In this document: positions 52,801 to 60,200 of the stretch, piece after piece
Layout: each line of letters begins with the position of its first letter
Position numbering within the stretch: the stretch's first letter is position 1
Assembly: GCF_009766085.1 (NCBI RefSeq)
Contig: NZ_LMUF01000047.1
Location: forward strand, 357,410-421,409
Length of the DNA stretch: 64,000 nt
Source: Burkholderia sp. S171
GTDB lineage: Bacteria; Pseudomonadota; Gammaproteobacteria; Burkholderiales; Burkholderiaceae
Direction of reading: 5' to 3'
The notes under the pieces: generated by a model
Databases searched by the model: none
Seen by the model: the letters and a program-made list of their open reading frames with translations, nothing else
Told to the model about the DNA's origin: nothing
Position numbers and translations under genes: made by a program

Positions 52801-53554
52801 TACGGACCGGCCGCGGCCCCCAGTCGCTTCCCACGATGGCGGCACAGCGCGCCTGACCTTATCTCGCGAGACTGGCGCGCGAGTGCAAGCGCTTGCGAGC
52901 GCGCGCGGCATGACACCGTTCGCCGTGCTGCTCGCCAGTTTCCAGTTGTTCCTGCACAGGCTGACGGGCCAGACCGATCTTCTTATCGGCACCGACGTAG
53001 CAGGGCGCGACCGGACCGAGCTCGAAGGGCTGATCGGTTTTTTCATCAACGTGTTGCCGATTCGCTCTCGCATCAGCGCCGATAACACCAACGCGGCAAG
53101 CTTCAATGCATGGCTCGACACCGCGAAGCATTCGGCGTGGGAAGCGCTTGAACATCGTGCGTTGCCGTTCGACCGGATTGTCGATGCGCTGGCTGTGTCG
53201 CGTCGGCGCGATGCAAATCCGCTGCTGCAAATGTTGTTCGTACTGCGCGACTTGCCGCGGAAAAACACGAGCGTGCCGGGTCTTGAGATCGAATTGTTGC
53301 GAGCGCAGACAACCCAATCGAAATTCGACATGGCCCTGTTCGTGGAGCCAGTCGATGGTGGTTACGAAGTCGAATGGGTCTACGCGTCGTCGCTATTCGT
53401 GCGGTCCACGGTGGAGCGCTGGTTCGGGTTGTGGCGCGACTTGCTCGACCAGGTATCGGCCAATCCGGATGCACGGCTCGATCTCGCCCCGACGCTTCCC
53501 GATTACTCGCCCGACGCCGTGCTCCATGGCGTACCTGAAGCCATTTCGCAATGA
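46895..53554 (+). CDS. Initiating NRPS: FAAL-ACP-C-A(Asp)-PCP-C
   Basis: 2219 residues. Fatty acyl-AMP ligase (about 1-585; YTSGSTGTPKG ~182, SWLPLYHDMGLIG typical of FAALs), loading ACP (Ser in GGSSL ~627, where GG(H/D)S is usual), C domain (~690-1120, HHIATDG), A domain (~1165-1640), PCP (GGHS ~1696) and a final condensation-like domain (~1760-2200, HHIVADG). The A pocket reads DLTKVGHVGK, nine of ten identical to the aspartate code. This protein should start the chain with a fatty acid on Asp. The last C-like domain follows the Asp carrier and precedes a TauD hydroxylase gene. It may be a normal condensation domain for the next residue or the 'interface' subtype that recruits Asp beta-hydroxylases. 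Coupled by ATGA overlaps at both ends. Confidence 0.92.
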   Translation: MSLSVHDLTSMWQSGEAGMATRLRTLALDRPNAVALITIDAAGEVQYDYAELDRRAACVAAHFGKQRAAGERALLLMDSGIDYVSAFFGCLYAGVVAVPVYPPESKREQHLARLRGIAQDAGVRYVLTTSALQERFADQYGELAPDAEIIAVDTLCAASVSSDSKVVALHDVRPSDIAFLQYTSGSTGTPKGVMVSHGNLIANEIAIKAGLGVQSDDVFVSWLPLYHDMGLIGSMLQPVFSGIPLVLMSPQYFLERPMRWLHAIARHRGTISGAPDFAYRLCAERLRDNAIAQLDLSSWRLAFSGSEPVRRDTLDAFVARFASAGFDAAALYPCYGLAEATLFVTGGRRGTGLVSARFESDALAAARVAVTSESEPGTVLVACGAPQAGHVIEIVDPQNGQTLADGQIGEIHVSGPSVGQGYWQRADASSSTFRTDGVTRWLRTGDLGFMHDGQLYIAGRCKDLIIVRGKNLYPQDIEQAVEARCEFVRKGRVIAFAADIDGAEGPALALEIAPMMKRRFTAADIVAQLNRCVFDACGEVPIAVVLLNPAALPKTSSGKLQRAATRQGWQNRTLDAYALWEQGHFVVGAAEPEADKLDGIEKELAALWSDVLESKIVTRDAHFFASGGSSLTAARLAARIGERWRRPFEIGQVFEFPTLAAMTKALSQALEKPERESADTVPLEHSDELVVSHAQQRQLFVWQLDPQSRAYHIATGIRLRGALDIDALRRSFDSLVDRHAALRTSFVETPGAAHVYVPRIHPATPLNWTRVDLLDEDFSEESLSKIAQRFAAEPFDLAQGPVLRVGLVQCGGNEHVLLLALHHIATDGWSMQIIVDEFVAHYRAAVTNTPAAIATPLVGYTDYAAWQHRWLKGDEAQRQLDYWRNQLGDEAPALTLPFDYSPASNTGSLAAARMSFALPASLARQVRDAASRHGATPFILLLAAYHAWLYRVTGQADIRTGVPVANRQRTETHGVVGFFTNTIVLRSVCTASLSVSALVAALRRAAIDGQAHQALPFDVLVERLNPTRDVQGLPLFDTTFNYLTDDYPALERLPGLTASRYEIEEAHVKVPLALDLRESREGGMRAYVTYASDLFDATSVERMAAQYQRVVEAFAAALLSDDSAADRSLAALDLLDPQEQARVAAASCGVETKLSGKPVHVRVTRHAQAQPDVLALIDGEERLSYRQLDQRAQRIACWLLDRGLGVGQLVAIVADRSAAFVVAMLGVLKAGGAYVPLDAANPPQRLEQTLRGCGARFVLSEKTGLVLDDLQQTTIDNAQQHAHALTRAMPTVDSREAAYVIYTSGSSGTPKGVVVPHSALSNYVEAVLDRLALPPRSTFAMVSTVAADLGHTVLFGALASGGTLHLIARDTTLDADRFARYMSENRVDVLKIVPGHLNALLQAQNAADVLPAHSLVLGGEATAWPLLEKIRSLKPSCRVINHYGPTETTVGILTQDAAHADSSAATLPLGSPLANTSTWVLDAHMNPVGAGETGELYLGGAGVARGYLGRPGMTAERFVPDPFTRGARLYRSGDRARRLVDGAIEYLGRIDDQVKIRGYRVEPGEIAARLRALDGVLDAAVIVSAAGRLAGFATAKPACTLNTPLLKKQLAAILPDYMVPSSLRILGALPLNRNGKLDRQALLELARTATRTGESVRRMPQGTTEITLARIWVDVLGLAESKPESSIACDDNFFALGGHSLAAMRMLSRVRAAWPIELPLRAVFSAPTLEALAARIDELSSDTHSAGSETPIRIVERLREMPLSLTQQRIWIVDQLAGGGLASYNMAAGLDLRGELDANLLHASLAALVDRHEVLRSSFGEHDGDPVLTIADHLDVPMPLVNCGALPDTQRQQTIDRYLIDAANRPFDLATPPLMRVLLLKFDASHHVLILALHHIVADGASVHVLIDELCAGYRARRSGMQPALPALPIQYADYAAWQREQLTAAKVRDEQDFWRAYLSDAPHFLALPTDRPRPPVASHDGGTARLTLSRETGARVQALASARGMTPFAVLLASFQLFLHRLTGQTDLLIGTDVAGRDRTELEGLIGFFINVLPIRSRISADNTNAASFNAWLDTAKHSAWEALEHRALPFDRIVDALAVSRRRDANPLLQMLFVLRDLPRKNTSVPGLEIELLRAQTTQSKFDMALFVEPVDGGYEVEWVYASSLFVRSTVERWFGLWRDLLDQVSANPDARLDLAPTLPDYSPDAVLHGVPEAISQ

Positions 53555-54579
53555 ACGAGAGCAACTCATTTATGAAGGCGACCCCGATCACCGACGCTTG
53601 CGTCGAGACCTCTTTTTTCAACTCCGGCATGCGCTTGCCGATCGTCCTGACACCCACCGTTCCAATCAACGATTTGCCCGCCTGGATCAACGCGCATCGT
53701 GACGAACTCGAGATGTGGCTCACCCGCCACGGCGCCGTTCTATTCCGCGATTTTGGTGTGTCCGGGCCTGCTGCTTTCGAAGCCTTCGCCGAAGCCATTT
53801 CACCGGCGCTGTATGGCGAATACGGCGACCTGCCAAAGAAGGAGGGCGGACGCAATACGTACCGGTCCACGCCGTACCCCGAGCGGCAGATGATCCTCTA
53901 CCACAACGAAAGTTCGCACCTGTCGCGCTGGCCGCGTCGGCAGTTCTTCTTCTGCGAACTGGCGTCTGTGTCGGGCGGCGCTACACCCATTGTCGATTGC
54001 CGCGAGATGCTGCGGCAGTTGCCGGCCCAACTGGTAGATACCTTCGAGCGCAAACAGTTGATGTACGTGCGCACCTTTACACGCGGTCTGGATGTGCCGT
54101 GGCGCGAGTTCTTCGATACCGACGACCGGCGCGCGGTGGAATCACGCTGCGACGCGGCGGGTGTCCAGTACGAATGGCTGCCGAACGACGAGTTGCAGAC
54201 ACGCACCGTGTGTCCCGCGGTCATCGTGCATCCCTTGACCGGTGAACGCTCGTTCTTCAATCAGGTGCAGTTGCATCACATTGCCTGCCTCGCGCCGGAT
54301 GTCCGGATGGATCTGCTCGATATGGTCAGGCTCGAGCGCATGCCGCGACACGCGTATTTCGGCGACGGCAGCACGATCAGCGACGACGACATTGGGTTGA
54401 TCGGCGCCGCGTACGAGCGCTGCGCGGTGCGTTTCGACTGGCGCGCCGGCGACGTGCTGATGCTCGACAACATGCTCGTCGCGCACGCTCGCGATCCGTA
54501 TCAAGGGCCTCGCAAGATTGTCGTGGCGATGAGCGAGCTGGTCGAACGCTCGCAATTCGCGCGTTCTGCCACCGCCTGA
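53551..54579 (+). CDS. SyrP-like TauD-family Asp beta-hydroxylase
   Basis: 342-residue Fe(II)/2-oxoglutarate dioxygenase. Features: HGAVLFRDFGVSGPAAFEAF near the N-terminus, iron ligands in YHNESSHLSRWPR (H-x-E), GATPIVDCREM, and distal histidine plus 2-oxoglutarate arginine in MLVAHARDPYQGPRKIVVAMSE, nearly the same wording as SyrP. SyrP-type enzymes hydroxylate aspartyl-S-PCP at the beta carbon. The neighbouring A domain reads as Asp-specific, so beta-hydroxyaspartate, an iron-chelating residue, is the expected product. The ATGA overlap with the upstream NRPS supports the 53551 start; an ATG at 53572 is an alternative. Confidence 0.88.
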   Translation: MNESNSFMKATPITDACVETSFFNSGMRLPIVLTPTVPINDLPAWINAHRDELEMWLTRHGAVLFRDFGVSGPAAFEAFAEAISPALYGEYGDLPKKEGGRNTYRSTPYPERQMILYHNESSHLSRWPRRQFFFCELASVSGGATPIVDCREMLRQLPAQLVDTFERKQLMYVRTFTRGLDVPWREFFDTDDRRAVESRCDAAGVQYEWLPNDELQTRTVCPAVIVHPLTGERSFFNQVQLHHIACLAPDVRMDLLDMVRLERMPRHAYFGDGSTISDDDIGLIGAAYERCAVRFDWRAGDVLMLDNMLVAHARDPYQGPRKIVVAMSELVERSQFARSATA

Positions 54580-54628
54580 CGCACGCGTATTTCCCCCATT
54601 TCCCATCAAGAAAGCAGACCCAAAGAAT

Positions 54629-54883
54629 ATGGACCAACAGACTCCCCAACTCCAGGAACCCACCCTCGATGCCGTCCTGCGCACGCTCTTCGCAACCTTG
54701 CTGGAGATTGATCCGGACGCGATCGGCGACGATGACGATTTCTTCGAACTAGGCGGCGACTCGCTGCTGGTCATCAAGCTGGTCGCCCGTATCCGCCGCA
54801 CGCTGAGCCTTGAACTTTCGCCCGGCGACGTCTTCGATCACCCGACCGTAGCCAGCCTTGCCCGCTTCCTCGACCCTGCCTGA
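54629..54883 (+). CDS. Free-standing peptidyl/acyl carrier protein
   Basis: 84-residue single carrier domain with phosphopantetheine site FFELGGDSLLVIKLVARI (Ser near 47), acidic loop DPDAIGDDDDFF and DVFDHPTVASLARFL. GGDS-type carriers often partner with epimerases or act in trans. Coming directly after the Asp hydroxylase and before the receptor, it may be a substrate platform for a tailoring step, or a carrier needed because the upstream NRPS ends in a C domain. Its A-domain partner is not evident. Confidence 0.88.
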   Translation: MDQQTPQLQEPTLDAVLRTLFATLLEIDPDAIGDDDDFFELGGDSLLVIKLVARIRRTLSLELSPGDVFDHPTVASLARFLDPA

Positions 54884-54954
54884 CTGGCGCGACAGATCCA
54901 CACGATAGTCAGGGAAATTTCACACAAAAAAACATCTCGTCGATATACTCTCGT

Positions 54955-54984
54955 ATTAGTAATCATTCGCATTCGCATTATCGT
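54955..54984. promoter_or_regulatory. Fur-box-like site upstream of TonB receptor
   Basis: Minus strand GATAATGCGAATGCGAATG carries three successive AATG(A/C)-type hexamers and about 12 of 19 Fur consensus bases, 35-60 bases upstream of the receptor start. It implies a separate iron-regulated promoter inside the locus. Confidence 0.6.
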
Positions 54985-55017
54985 TCACACATCCAATCAC
55001 ACCAACCGCAAGAGACC

Positions 55018-57276
55018 ATGGCACGACAACAAACAGAACGACGCGGCGCAGACCGTATCGGGGCGCGCGGGCGCCCAAAGAACCCCTGGCGGCTCGCGCC
55101 GATCGCAGCGGGCGTGTTCCTGGCGACCTCTGCGTTTGCGCAAAGTGACGCTGTCGTGCCCACAGACGGATCCGGCCAGCCGGCCACAGCCGCCTCGGGA
55201 CAACAGTTGCCGGCCGTGGTGGTGAAGGGTCAGCGCGATGCGGAAACGGGTACGGGACCGGTGAAGGGTTACGTGGCGAAGCAGAGTACGGCGGGTTCCA
55301 AGACCGACACGCCGATCATCAAGACGCCGCAGGCGATCTCGGTGGTGACGCGCGATCAGATGGATATCCAGGACGTGCAGAGCGTGGCGCAGGCGTTGCG
55401 CTATACGTCCGGCGTCAACCCTGAGCAGCGCGGCACCAACACGGATTCGCTCGAGTACCTGTATGCACGCGGTTTTCTCGTCGACGAGTACTGGAACGGT
55501 TTGCGCACGCCCGGTCCGGCCGGCGGTTTTGGCTTCAACGTGACGAGTTTCGACCCGTACATGTTCGAGCGTATCGAGTTGCTGCACGGACCGGCTTCGG
55601 TGTTGTACGGGCAGGGTTCGCCGGGTGGCACGGTGAACCTGGTGAGCAAGATGCCGACGGCCGAGCCGCTGCACGAAGTCGGATTCCAGACCGGCAGCTA
55701 TGGGCGCCTGCAGGGGTTCTTTGACTTCAGTGGTCCTATCGATCAGGACGGCAAGGTGCTTTACCGTTTGACGGCGGACGGTTTTAATACCGGCACGCAA
55801 ACCGACTACGTGAACCAGCAGCGTTTCGCGATTTCGCCGACCATTACGTGGAAGCCGACGAAAGACACCACGTTCACGGTCTTTGCGAACTACCAGGCGG
55901 ACCCCGAAGCGGGGATTTACAACACCGTGCCGGCGGTGGGCACGATCCAGACCGGTGTGGCTCAACTGCCGCGCAGTTTCTATCCGGGCGAGCCGGACTT
56001 CGACAGCTTCCGCAAGACGCAGGAGTCGATCGGGTACCAGCTGGATCATCGTCTGAACGACATGTGGTCGTTCAAGCAGAGTTATCGTTTCCTGCATAAC
56101 AGCCAGACCATCCAGTATGTGGCTGACGACGCGGGCTACACCAACAACGGCACGGAGCTGGCGCGCGATGTGTACCTGAACACGGGCCGGTTGAACTCGC
56201 ACACGCTCGACAACCAGGCGACTGCGCGCTTTAACACGGGACCGGTGTCGCATACGGCGACCGTGGGCCTCGACTATCAGTACACCCAGTTCGACCACGC
56301 CTTCTACGGGGCGTTCGACAATGTGCCGTCGCTCAGCGTCACGAATCCGCAATACGGTCAGCCCGTTCCGTATCCGGACTTCATGTTCGGCACGTCGAAC
56401 AAGCAGACGGTCAAGCAACTCGGCACCTATGCTCAGGACCAGATCGACATCGACCGGTGGTCGTTCCTGCTGGGCGTGCGTGAAGACTGGGCGAACGAAG
56501 ACAGCACGTCGTACGTGAACGGTGCGCAGGCGAGCCAGTTCAATCGCGCGTTCACCTGGCGTGCCGGCGGCGTATACAAGTTCGACAGCGGATTTGCGCC
56601 TTACGCCAGCTTCACGAAGTCGTTCCAGCCGCAGGTCGGCTCGACCGCCTCGGGTACAGCGTTCTCGCCGACTACCGCCCAGCAGTACGAGATCGGCGTG
56701 AAGTATCAGCCGAAGAACTACAACAGTTTCGTCACGGTATCGGCGTTTCACGTGACGCAGCAAAACGTGCTGACCACGGACCCGAACAACATCAACTTCC
56801 AGGTGCAGACCGGTGAAGTGCGGTCTCAGGGTTTCGAGGTCGAAGCCCATGCGAGCCTCACCAACAATCTGCAATTGATCTTCAGCTACACGTACACGAA
56901 CCTGCTCAACACGAAGAGCAATACGTCGAACCTCGACAAGGTGCCGGTCGGCATTCCGCGTAATACCGCTTCGCTGTGGGCGGATTACACGGTGACCAGC
57001 GGGCCGCTTAACGGCGTGCAAGCGGGTGCGGGCCTGCGTTATATCGGCGGTTCATACGGCGATACCGCGAACTCGCTGCTGCTCTCGTCGGCCACGCTGG
57101 TTGACCTCGCGTTCCGTTATGACCTCGGTCGCGCGTTCCCTTCCATGCACGGCTGGACCGGCTCGCTCAATGCAAGCAACCTGCTCAATCGCACTTACAT
57201 GGCGTCATGCAGCAATGGTTCTTGCTACTGGGGCCAAGGTCGGCTCGTCCTCGCGGGATTGAAGTATCAGTGGTAA
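55018..57276 (+). CDS. TonB-dependent siderophore receptor
   Basis: 752-residue outer-membrane ferric-siderophore receptor of the FhuA/FpvA-like TIGR01783 type. A long twin-basic-looking N-terminus leads into signal segment LAPIAAGVFLATSAFA-Q (about 25-41). The plug domain follows (KTDTPIIKTPQAISVVTRDQM, IELLHGPASVLYGQGSPGGTVNLVSK), then the 22-strand barrel (RYIGGSYGDTANSLLLSSATLVDL) ending in the aromatic KYQW. There is no N-terminal sigma-signalling domain. Located inside the NRPS operon, it is presumably the cognate importer. Confidence 0.93.
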   Translation: MARQQTERRGADRIGARGRPKNPWRLAPIAAGVFLATSAFAQSDAVVPTDGSGQPATAASGQQLPAVVVKGQRDAETGTGPVKGYVAKQSTAGSKTDTPIIKTPQAISVVTRDQMDIQDVQSVAQALRYTSGVNPEQRGTNTDSLEYLYARGFLVDEYWNGLRTPGPAGGFGFNVTSFDPYMFERIELLHGPASVLYGQGSPGGTVNLVSKMPTAEPLHEVGFQTGSYGRLQGFFDFSGPIDQDGKVLYRLTADGFNTGTQTDYVNQQRFAISPTITWKPTKDTTFTVFANYQADPEAGIYNTVPAVGTIQTGVAQLPRSFYPGEPDFDSFRKTQESIGYQLDHRLNDMWSFKQSYRFLHNSQTIQYVADDAGYTNNGTELARDVYLNTGRLNSHTLDNQATARFNTGPVSHTATVGLDYQYTQFDHAFYGAFDNVPSLSVTNPQYGQPVPYPDFMFGTSNKQTVKQLGTYAQDQIDIDRWSFLLGVREDWANEDSTSYVNGAQASQFNRAFTWRAGGVYKFDSGFAPYASFTKSFQPQVGSTASGTAFSPTTAQQYEIGVKYQPKNYNSFVTVSAFHVTQQNVLTTDPNNINFQVQTGEVRSQGFEVEAHASLTNNLQLIFSYTYTNLLNTKSNTSNLDKVPVGIPRNTASLWADYTVTSGPLNGVQAGAGLRYIGGSYGDTANSLLLSSATLVDLAFRYDLGRAFPSMHGWTGSLNASNLLNRTYMASCSNGSCYWGQGRLVLAGLKYQW

Positions 57277-57298
57277 TTCATCAGGAGGCAGGGCGCCG

Positions 57299-60200
57299 AT
57301 GCGGTCTTTTTCGACGAATGGCTTAGTGGCGACCTTAACGACGCCCGGCGAGCAGGCCGGCCCCCGGCCGCTGTCTCCTGCGCAGGAAGGACTCTGGTTC
57401 ATGCAGCGGCTCGCGCCGCTGTCCACTGCCTACCATCTGGCACGCGTTTTTCATTTGCGCGGTCACGCCGATATCAGCGCGCTTGAGCAGGCGCTGAATA
57501 TCGTTCGTGCAAGGCAAGCAGTACTGCGTACCCGTTTTGCGGAACGGGACGGCAAGCCTTTTCAGATTGTCGATGCACCGGCCGATGTGCCGTTGCCATT
57601 GACCGATCTTTCCTCGCTTAAAGCCGATGCACGTAACAAAGCGCTGGCAGAAGCGCTTGCTCACGAGGCACAACAACCGTTCGACCTGAGCACGGAAGGT
57701 GCGATCCGCTTGCGGGTTGTCGTGATGTCGGCAGAGTGGAATGTGCTGTCTGTCGTGGCTCATCATCTTGTCTCCGATGGAACGTCGACCGCGATCTTCG
57801 CGCGTGAGTTCGCTCACGCGTACGGCAGGATCGTGCGTGACGAAGCGGCTTCTGAACTACCAGACCTGACATGGCAGTATTTCGATTTTGCCGCGTCGCA
57901 ACGCGACATGCTGGCAAGCGACAAGGCCCGCGCCGACATGGCGTGGTGGACCGAGTACATCGGCTCGCCCCATGCAGGTTTCGAACTGCCCGTCGATTTC
58001 ACGCGAGCACCGGCTCAGGAACGTCTTGCACGTACCCACATCTTCACGCTGACTGACGCCACCGCTAACGCGTTGCGTTCGCGTTGCAAAGCCGAGCGTT
58101 GCACCCCGTTTGCCGTCTTAATGGCGGCGTGGCAGTTAGTGTTGTCGCGCCATTCCGGCAGCGACGACTTTTGTATCGGCGTGCCGACCAGCGGACGAAC
58201 CCGCGAGGAAACCGAAGACCTGATCGGTCTTTTTGTCGATACGCAGGTGTATCGCGCGCGGCTCCAGCCGGCCATGACCGGACGCGCGCTGCTGCAGGCG
58301 GTACGCAACGATACCCGTGCCGCGCTAGATCATGGCAACGTCACGCTGGCCGCGCTCGTCGATGCAATGGGCGTACGTCGCGAAGCCGATCGCCACCCGC
58401 TGTTCCAGACGCTCTTCAACGTGCAGGGCGCGGCCGCCTCGGGGAAGCTGGAGCTCGCCGGTCTTGAGGTCGATATTGTCGACACGGAAAGTCAGGCGGC
58501 CAAGTTTGACCTGAGCCTGGACATACGCGCAAGCGCCGACACCGTCACGTGTACCGCACGATACGACGGCGCGTTGTATCGAACTGGAACCATCGCGCGG
58601 CTCGGACGTCACTACGAAGCAATCCTAATTGGCCTGTGCCAGGACCCTGGTCGGCCGGTGGCCGAGATTGCGTTTATCGATGAAGAGGAACTGGCCCGTC
58701 TCGCGGCGTGGAGCACACAAGCTGCGGAGTTTGGCGCTGCCGAGCCTGTTCACCGTCTATTCGAACGCCACGCGATAAAGACACCGGATGCGCCCGCGCT
58801 CTTGTTTGGCGAAGAGGTACTCACGTACCGCGAACTCGATCAGCGCGCGAACCAGCTTGCGCATCGGCTAGTGAAGCTTGGCGTGGGGCCGGAAGTAAAG
58901 GTTAGAATCGGCCTCGAGCGGTCGGTGGAAATGGTGGTCGGCTTGCTGGCGATATTAAAGGCTGGCGGTGCTTACGTGCCCCTCGATCCCGACTATCCGC
59001 CGGAGCGGCTGGCCTACATGATCGGCGATAGCGGCGTGGGGCTGTTGTTGACGCAGCGCGCTGTGCGCGAACGCCTGAACCCGCATTTGCCACCGGTCGA
59101 CGCATGCACGGTGCTTGAACTCGACGTGCTGGATACATCGGGTGAATCGCCGCGTCGTCCTGATGTTCACATCCACGCGGAAAACCTGGCCTACGTAATC
59201 TATACGTCGGGTTCGACAGGACGTCCGAAAGGCGCTGCCAATCGCCACGGCGCATTGTTTAATCGGCTGGCCTGGATGCAGGCTGCCTACCGGCTCGACG
59301 CCACCGATACCGTTCTGCAAAAGACGCCGTTCAGTTTCGATGTATCGGTCTGGGAGTTTTTCTGGCCAATCATGTTCGGCGCGCGGCTGACAGTGGCCGG
59401 GCCAGGCGATCATCGGGACCCGGCAAGGCTGGTTGAATTGATCGACCGCTTCAACGTGACCACGCTGCATTTCGTGCCGCCGATGTTGCAGGCTTTCATT
59501 GCTTCACTCGGTGGGAACAGCGCGGTTTGTGCAAGCCTGCGCCAGATTGTTTGCAGCGGCGAAGCGTTGCCGGCGACCTTGCAGGATCGTGCGCTGCAAC
59601 GTCTGCCGCATGTCCAATTGCATAACCTGTACGGACCGACTGAAGCGGCCATCGATGTCACGCACTGGACTTGCCAAGCGGGCGACCCGGTCGTGCCGAT
59701 CGGCCGGCCGATTGCGAACGTAAGCACGCATGTGCTCGATCAGTCGATGAATCGTTTGCCGATGGGTGTCGCGGGTGAACTCTATTTGGGTGGCGCGGGA
59801 CTGGCTCGTGGTTATCTCAACCGGCCGGGGCTGACGGCAGAGCGTTTCGTGCCCGATCCGTTCACGGATGGTGGGCGGCTGTATCGCACCGGCGACCTTG
59901 CGCGCTGGCGTGCGGATGGAGCGCTCGACTATCTTGGACGGCTCGATCATCAGGTCAAGATCCGGGGCTTTCGCATTGAGCCGGGTGAGATCGAAGCGGT
60001 ATTGCAGACCTTGGCCGACGTCGATGAAGCGGTGGTCGTCGCGCAAGATGGACCGGGCGGTAAACGGCTGGTCGCGTACGTGACGGCGCGTGCGGATCAT
60101 GCGCTGCAATGCGATGCGCTGGCCGCGTCCCTGCATGACGTCCTGCCCGAATACATGGTTCCGTCCGCGTGGGTTGAACTCTCGCGGCTGCCGTTGTCGC

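Noticed and set aside
46895..53554. Interpretation of the locus as ornibactin or malleobactin
   Set aside because: No ornithine hydroxylase/formyltransferase or OrbS-type sigma gene, and the A-domain pockets read Asp, Ser and Gly rather than the ornibactin pattern.
55018..57021. Long minus-strand ORF (674 codons) antisense to the TonB receptor
   Set aside because: It mirrors the codon pattern of the receptor gene in high-GC DNA, has no recognisable protein family and no ribosome site.
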